NCBI GenBank assembly: GCA_026874595.1
Contig: CM049307.1
Coordinates: 91,451,830 to 91,515,829, forward strand
DNA length: 64,000 nucleotides
Direction of reading: 5' to 3'
From: Sipunculus nudus
Lineage: Eukaryota; Annelida; Sipuncula; Golfingiida; Sipunculidae
Part shown: one piece after another, positions 57,641 through 64,000 of the stretch
How positions within the stretch are numbered: the stretch's first letter is position 1
Layout of the letters: the number at the start of each line of letters is the position of its first letter
The notes under the pieces: model-generated
Database searches by the model: none
The model's input: only the letters and a program-made list of their open reading frames with translations
What the model was told of the DNA's origin: nothing
Position numbers and translations under genes: made by a program

Positions 57641-59095
57641 GTAAACAGTTATAATTTAAGTTATAATTAATATTTTGTAAGCTGACTAACCTTTTGTTTT
57701 ACGTATTACATATTTCTGTAACATATATGCTGTCTATATATATTTTCTGTATTTTAGAATATAATATTTTTTTTATTATGATACCATCCTTTCAAAAGAT
57801 TCTCCATATGTCAAAACTGTAATATCACACTCCAAACAAACACATCTCTATGTGAATCCCTCTTTCATCCGCTCTATCATGTTCTTTCATAATAAGTGTC
57901 CATCTTGCCCTCTGGCCATTAAAGAGTTCCTCTAGAATTTGGTTCAAGGCAAGTACGTTTAGCCCGAGAAGCTGTGCAGTAGGTTGGATCGGTGCCACCC
58001 TGCCATTCCCTCATTGGCTTTTGGGAAAATGGCAATGCCCAAATTAGTATGGAGAATAATTTAATATTGATTGTGCCCATGCAGTAATCTGAAATAATTC
58101 AATTTCCTGCAACAGCTAAGCCACTGTATCGTTTTGCTTTATTGTATCTTTGATAGCCTGAGATTGTCTATAAATATGTGTAGCCTTCAATAATAATAGT
58201 CTTGGCAGCTTCTGACCAAGTCGTTTTCCGAGATCACTCCTCGTCAAATCGGCTACAAGTTATTTGCATTCGTCTCGCAATAAGCTGGGACATTGAAATA
58301 AAGTAGTTTTGGGTTAGCACGTGTAATAGAATGCAGTTATTGGTCAGATCAGACCAGAACCTTTTCTGTTAGTGTTTTAAGTCTTATGTTAAGGGAAGTT
58401 AGCCACTGAAGGAAACATACTTTCGGGTGAAGTGTTGCTTGGCAAAACAGCTGCCCTTGTCGACTCATCAGAGTTTCTAGTTTTGTTATATGACACAGTC
58501 TGATTATTAACAAGTATGAACAGGATTGCTGTACGCTCCCTCCAAAAATGCTAAAGCCATGCATTCTCCAATCTCTTACATCGTCCAGTGCCAATTCATA
58601 TGAGTCAAGAATTCTCTGACTACATGATCTCGATGCATATTTTATTTTGCTTCATCATCTCTTTTCCAGCTCGTCCTTGTCTTCTTTCGATATTCTTAGC
58701 TAAAAACAAAGTCGAATCATTATTATCTCCCTATTCGGGTTCTTAACAATTATGTACCATGTATTTTATAAAACAAACGTAATTCCGAGGTCATACTTCG
58801 TTCTTAAGACTGGAATGTGTCTTTCAAACTCGATTAGGTTATAGGATAAAGAGGCCCAATTATGGTAATGGTATTCTGTTTACTAAATTAACCAGGATAC
58901 GCATTCAGCATGCCGGATCTAGGCCTATGGAATCCCTCATTATAAATTTAGTCGGTACCGATTTTATCCTTATTCCGCATGGTGGATCCTCATTCCTTGC
59001 ATATGGAATATTAGCTTCAGTCCATCAAGTTCATCAGAATAAACTGGAACAGCCAGGTTGTAGTCGAGTCATATGTGCTATATCTTGTGATACAG

Positions 59096-59326
59096 GGTAA
59101 CTTTTGATATTGCTATCGCTGGACTAGAGGTAGTGAAGAAGGTCAACAACTTCGGTGTAGCTATAGCAAAACAGATCGTATCAATCGGCCTGGGAGGCCT
59201 GCTGGACGTACAAGAGTTGTCCTTCCGTGTCCGTCTGTCCGTCGCCCAGACGGGAGAGTTCGCTGGTTCCGTCACCGCTAAGGTTCTAGGGAAACGAGCA
59301 AAGTTTGGTTTCCGCATTAATTTAAG
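59096..59326 (+). CDS. Gene B exon 6 (last exon visible)
   Basis: Acceptor GATACAG, donor TTAAG|GTAAGT, 231 nt, phase 2 to phase 2, exactly matching gene A exon 6 in length and phase. Summing the exons gives 4,028 nt (1,342 codons plus two bases). I could not find counterparts of gene A exons 7-10 in the remaining 4.7 kb, so the gene continues past the window or ends differently. Confidence 0.86.
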
Positions 59327-60920
59327 GTAAGTAAGATAAAAGTCAACATGTTATTGTATTACCTTTCCACAATCGATTTAACAAGAAAAAAGATAAAACT
59401 TATGGAAATTTTGAAATCAAGTTACAGAAAAGATTTTTTTTATTATTATTATTTTGACGAAATTTACATGGCATAACGATTCTCGGGGCAAAAAACAGTG
59501 CAGTGGAAATCTGTGGATAACTGCAAACTACCAAGTAATAACTATGTGACAACCACGGTTTTCAGCAAGCAACTTTAGGGTCTGTTTAATGAATCCCAAC
59601 TATCTATCGAATCCGTCGAACCAAATATAAACAATACCATGTTCACACGCCGTCTGAACAATAACACGTGTAACAGAGACGGGACAGGTTTATGACTTTT
59701 TTTAGATCAGTCAAATGCTCGATGCCCTCCCGTCATTTTCTAAACGTTTGGTCTAGCACCCGTGAGTCGCATAAAGCAAGTTTACGCGAGACATTGAATA
59801 CGCGTGACCGGAGATTCATGCTCTCCTGTAAAGGAGGTTAGATTAGCCAAGGGATTTTGACCAATGTGGGTCAAACAGGAACATTGCGGCAAGTAGCGAA
59901 AAGTGGTACCCATTAAGCTGCCGAGGTAGCGGAAATCTTGCGCTTCTAAAGAAGTAACTGATTTTCACGCTGCCAGCTTTGACCGTTTATGATATATTTA
60001 AACACCAGATGGCGGTTCGTTGTCCGCTGAAAAAAACGTGCGTATGATGTAACAAGCAGCCAACCAGATGCATATAAACAAACACTCTACAGGCATCCTG
60101 GCTCCGCCCATAGCTGCGCTTCAAGCGCCGCTTGATGAGAGTTAATGGTCGTATTTTAATTGCTCCCTCTGTATTCTCGCATCATCGACTGATTCGATTA
60201 TGACATTTTGACTGTGTTAGCGCAGCCATGTATCTGTTGTCTGCAGAACTGAAACCAGCCAGCGAGGTGGCCAGGCAGCCTTCGTTGTTATGTTTCGTTT
60301 GAATTACAACTCACCGGCCGGACATCCTAGATGTCCAAGGCCCGATGCAAACCACGTCTGGGGCAATTCTCTTTGAGCCTGTGGCCTTTTCAGACGGTTA
60401 CCGGGGCGATGAGCTGTCACTCAAAACGAAATGAACATGATTGGCTCCATGTATTCCTCGCTTGGCCGTACCTCCCAGCACAAGGTCTCATCTGATTGGT
60501 AGAAAATACAGTGCTCCCCTCTGGTGATGCAATTCAGGATACGAGGTCATAACAAACAGCGCTTACGATATAGGGAGTAGACCTATAGTTAAAGCGCTGT
60601 GTAAAGAGCGTAGCTACCCATCGGGGAATTTACTTTATTCATACTTCTGTTAAACATGATTATCAACATCTATATTTGGCCCGAGTGGTTTTTATGGTGC
60701 ACGTGAGTCTAGATGCTACATAATAAGATTTACCACTATTCCCCGACCTAGATACAGCCTGATCTCCCATGCGTCGGCACGTGGTCTTTGTTTACTTAAG
60801 GGGCGATTGCCCTGACCCCTAGCGGTAAAAACAAACATGAATGCCCACACATGTACTCCGATTCGGGTCATTTTTCAGACGCCAGTACTTTTTCAATGTT
60901 TGTATGACAACATGGTCTGT
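59327..60920. other. Downstream of gene B exon 6, no exon recognised
   Basis: I looked for a match to gene A exon 7 (V-S-A-M-I-K-S-L-V, R-K-R-R) and found none. Mixed-composition unique sequence, partly more GC-rich than the rest of the window. Confidence 0.5.
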
Positions 60921-60923
60921 CCA

Positions 60924-61055
60924 CTCATATTCAGTGGCGTCAATTTTTCTTCCAGGGTGGGGGGGGGGGGGGGGGGATGACTTTGTTTATATATACACAC
61001 ACACATATACATGTATATATATATACCTTTTTCAGCGCCTCTGAGTGACATTCAG

Positions 61056-61095
<40 letters not shown>

Positions 61096-61396
61096 CATAT
61101 ATATATATATATAATTATTATATATAAACTTAATCTTATTTCAAATAATTATAAAGATTTAGAAATTAAGTTATTTTTGAATTCTAAGCAAGGTTAAGAT
61201 ATAACATTTTTTAATAAATAGATCCAAAGCCTTTAATTTTGTTTATTAATTTATTTTATATGCATTATTATAATATTATTTTCTGAAAAAGTGGGGGGGA
61301 AGATTACATTGACCATCCCAAAAATTGACCAAAAAGTGGGGGGGAATTATATACCCCAACCCCCCCCCCCCCTATATTGACTCCCCTGCTCATAGT
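60924..61396. mobile_element. hAT-like non-autonomous DNA transposon (MITE)
   Basis: Element 60932-61388 (457 bp). The left end reads CAGTGGCGTCAATTTT and then a G-run; the right end, reverse complemented, reads CAGGGGAGTCAATATA and then a G-run. It is flanked by 8-bp direct repeats CTCATATT (60924-60931) and CTCATAGT (61389-61396), one mismatch. An 8-bp target duplication with CAGNGG ends fits the hAT superfamily. The interior is AT-rich with (TA)n and has no coding capacity. Confidence 0.8.
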
Positions 61397-62870
61397 TGTG
61401 TCCTGCCATATGAGGTGGCAATGGATATTACTAAATCATGTGACCATTGTCATGTTACTTGTGAAATGACCTCTTTCAACATGTCTATGACTTACTTGTA
61501 CGGCGAGGGGGAACGCTCATAAAATCCATGAAACAGTGGGTAAATTTACCGACAGCAGTAAACTGACCATACTTAAAGGAAAGAGAATAATAAAATATAT
61601 GGCTATGAAAAATATCAGATTTCAAAGTGGCTTAGCAAAGCCAGGGTACACATTTTTGTGAGCGTCAGCTGCTTCCTGAGCGCGGAGCGCCGTCAGTCAC
61701 GAGGTCAACCCCGATGGATGTAAACGAGAGTACAACGCAAACAGATTAGGCCATGGGCTAGTGGGGGTCATAGTGCACCCCCCTTGTGATTTACTTTAAT
61801 AGGTATTTTCATGTAGCCCTAGGTCTAACAATTCAGAAAATTGATGTTGCCAGCAAAAAAACTGGGATGGAAGATACCTCCCATGGACTTTTTAATAACG
61901 CCTACTTTTACAGCTGGAGGCAGATAATTAGGGGTATGGAAAATCCAAACAACCCTAACTTTGCAACTCTTGACCAAAATATTTCAAATGACCACTTAAA
62001 ATGTTCGCCTTGGCAAGATCTACCAGTTCACGCAAATGATATGCAAATTTATTTTGTGAAAAGGTCACTAGAGGTCAAAATGTCACAAACTTTGACCTTT
62101 CCCTATAAGTTCTCGTATTATCAGGTCTAATTTATCGCCAAGACCATATGAAGTTTTTTTTTTAATGAAAATTAATTAAAATGAAGGTTTACATGTGCTT
62201 TTTAATACTTGGAGTCAAAACGTTTGAAAAGAAGTAGTGATTACCCCGCGGTTTGTAAGATATTTCTGCACTTTTACATACTTTTTGTACGTATTGCCGA
62301 ATGTGCCGAATATAGGAGTAAGGCAAAATCTAACAATGGTACTTTGAAATCTTTCATTGAATCTTTGCAAATGACCACCAAAGATTATATTTGTGTGTTT
62401 CTATAAAATGAAACATAAATTATGCAAATATTTTCATCGAAGCGTTTGTTGGAGTCAAAAGTAAACAAAGGTTGACCTCACCAACACCATAGCTGTTTGT
62501 TACACATATTCGTTATGAAGCGTGCCACGAAATTTTAATATTAAAACAAATGTATGTTACTTTTTTTTCAATTAACACATTTTCAGTTAACATTCATCCT
62601 AATTTTTACCAGTTTGTATCTTATTTTATGACAGTAACATATGTTCTTAGATACTGTCACTGGTTCATTAATCTCTGTTAACAGCAAATCCCTAATTTAA
62701 ATTTGACTAGTAACAGCCAATCTATTATTTGTTGCATAAATACATGTACTCTTATATCACATATATCAATTTCTATTACTAGTAGAGAATATATTAGTTA
62801 TTATAATTCATGTAATAATTGATAATTAATTCTCTCAATAAATAGAGGATTTGTTTTTTGTGACACAAAA
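61397..62870. other. No recognised gene
   Basis: Contains a 114-codon open frame (61786-62130) with no recognisable domain, no signal peptide and no clear splice context. AT-rich and otherwise featureless. Confidence 0.5.
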
Positions 62871-62884
62871 CAATTATATGTCTC

Positions 62885-63850
62885 CCCTACTACGAGCCTA
62901 ACTTTCCCAAATTTGAGGGAAAAATGGACCCCTTCAAAAATTTGGTGTTAACTTAAATCCTGCATTTCTAAAGATTTTACCTTGTATGATGATGATCAAG
63001 GTTACCAAGTTATGATCTGATCTGAGTTTTATTTTTTATTCTGATTGATTTAACCATGAAGATTCAGGTCAAGGTCACCAGTTATCAAGCTCCTCAAGAA
63101 ACTCTATTAATAAATAGTGTTTCAAATTTGAGGGAAAATATGTGACACTTCAAAAGGTATCGGATTCACAATTTTTTTTTTTTATCCAATATAACCTTGA
63201 TGATAAAGGTCAAAATCACCAGATTTTTAACTGGTCCGAGATACAGGTAGAGACATTTCAGAAGTTGAATTTCATGAAAATATATCAAGTGATTCAAAAG
63301 TTATAGCGTTCAAAATAATTTCTATTCTTGCAGATTTGACCTTGAATATCCAGATCAAGGTCACCAGTTATCAAGCTCCTCAAGGGAATTAATTAAAACA
63401 TTGGTGTTTCAAATTTGAGGGGAAAATAGGGGCTATTTCTAAAGTTATCGGGTTCACAAATAATTGTTTCAGCCGATTTACCTTGATTTTGAAGGTCAAG
63501 GTCACCAGTTTTCGAACTTGTCCTAGATTTTGGCAGAGACATTTCACAAGTCAAATTCAATGAAAATATATTGGGTGGTTCAAAAGTAATAATGTTCACA
63601 AATACTTTCTATTCTGACTGATTTGACCTTGAAGATCCAGGTCAAGATCACCAGGTTTCAAGCTCCTTAAGGAACTTGATTTAAACAATAAGCGTTTCAA
63701 ATTGAGGAAAAAAATATACATTCCTTAAAAATTTATGGGGGATAATGAAAGATAAGGTCACCGGTTTTCGAACTCCTCCGAGATTTTGGTAGAAACAATT
63801 TAAATTTTAAATTTCATGAAAAATTGATGAATCGTTCAAATGTTATCACG
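62885..63850 (+). repeat. Array of ~143-bp tandem repeats with AAGGTCA-type half sites
   Basis: A shared block ending in GGTCACCAG (or close variants) recurs with its last A at about 63080, 63221, 63366, 63507 and 63653, a spacing of 141-146 bases, plus a shortened unit ending near 63763 and a diverged start near 63007. Alternate units differ: one type continues 'TTATCAAGCTCCTCAAG', the other 'TTTTCGAACTCGTCC..AGATTTTGG', giving a two-unit higher-order period of about 287 bases. Confidence 0.85.
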
Positions 63851-64000
63851 CTCACAAAATATGACACAGACGATGACGATAGTATGATAATTGCGATAAT
63901 TGATTAAAATTGTAATTTTAGAAATGAAGCGATCTTTATATTTATGGCCCAGGGAATAAGCTCACAAAAGTGTGACTCCTTGGACAATTAATCTTATTCT

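Noticed and set aside
58421-58470. CTGATGAG / CGAAA pair on the minus strand as a third hammerhead
   Set aside because: No stem II can be formed between the two boxes and no stem I partner is visible.
61786-62130. 114-codon open frame as a gene
   Set aside because: No recognisable domain and no supporting splice or signal context; neighbouring sequence is repeat-like.
62885-63850. CRISPR array
   Set aside because: Repeats are long, diverged and contiguous without unique spacers, in a eukaryotic genome.

Overview
This is eukaryotic nuclear DNA: the genes are split by GT-AG introns, intergenic DNA is AT-rich, (TA)n/(GA)n microsatellites are everywhere, and there are tRNA-derived SINEs, a CR1/L2-type LINE, a Ty3/gypsy LTR element and a Penelope-like element. 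The mix (secreted C-type lectin, Penelope-like element with hammerhead ribozyme, Gmr1-order gypsy element) points to a marine invertebrate, perhaps a lophotrochozoan such as a mollusc or brachiopod. That placement is inference; no marker gene here settles it.

Layout. 0-3 kb: a complete three-coding-exon C-type lectin gene on the minus strand (287 aa). 3-7.2 kb: no recognisable gene, repeat debris. 7.26-19.31 kb: a 6.0 kb tandem duplication; each copy carries a promoter-like segment, a 5' leader exon and a signal-peptide exon. 20-22.1 kb: a SINE with target duplications and a 5'-truncated CR1/L2-like LINE. 25.2-35.3 kb: the body of 'gene A', plus strand. 36.9-43.6 kb: a full-length LTR retrotransposon with two 732-bp LTRs and the unusual order gag-PR-INT-RT-RNaseH. 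46.4-59.3 kb: 'gene B', a paralogue of gene A with the same exon phases; its first intron holds a Penelope-like fragment with a GIY-YIG endonuclease and a hammerhead ribozyme. 59.3-64 kb: a hAT-like MITE and an array of ~143-bp repeats carrying nuclear-receptor-type half sites.

The main discovery candidate is the gene A / gene B pair. Joining exons by splice phase gives a secreted protein of ~1533 codons (A): signal peptide; ~970 residues of beta-rich sequence with about seven diverged repeats of one module; a lysine-rich coiled coil with a K-x-x-F-D-x-A motif; Arg-rich and Ala/Lys-rich amphipathic helices; an R-K-R-R site; and a short Cys-containing tail. I do not recognise the family. Gene A has one in-frame stop in the coiled coil although every downstream exon is open and correctly phased, and it has two tandem copies of its 5' end. 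Gene B lacks that stop, but the last four exons seen in A are not visible in this window. The two genes lie in the same orientation, which fits a tandemly expanding family of secreted or extracellular-matrix proteins.
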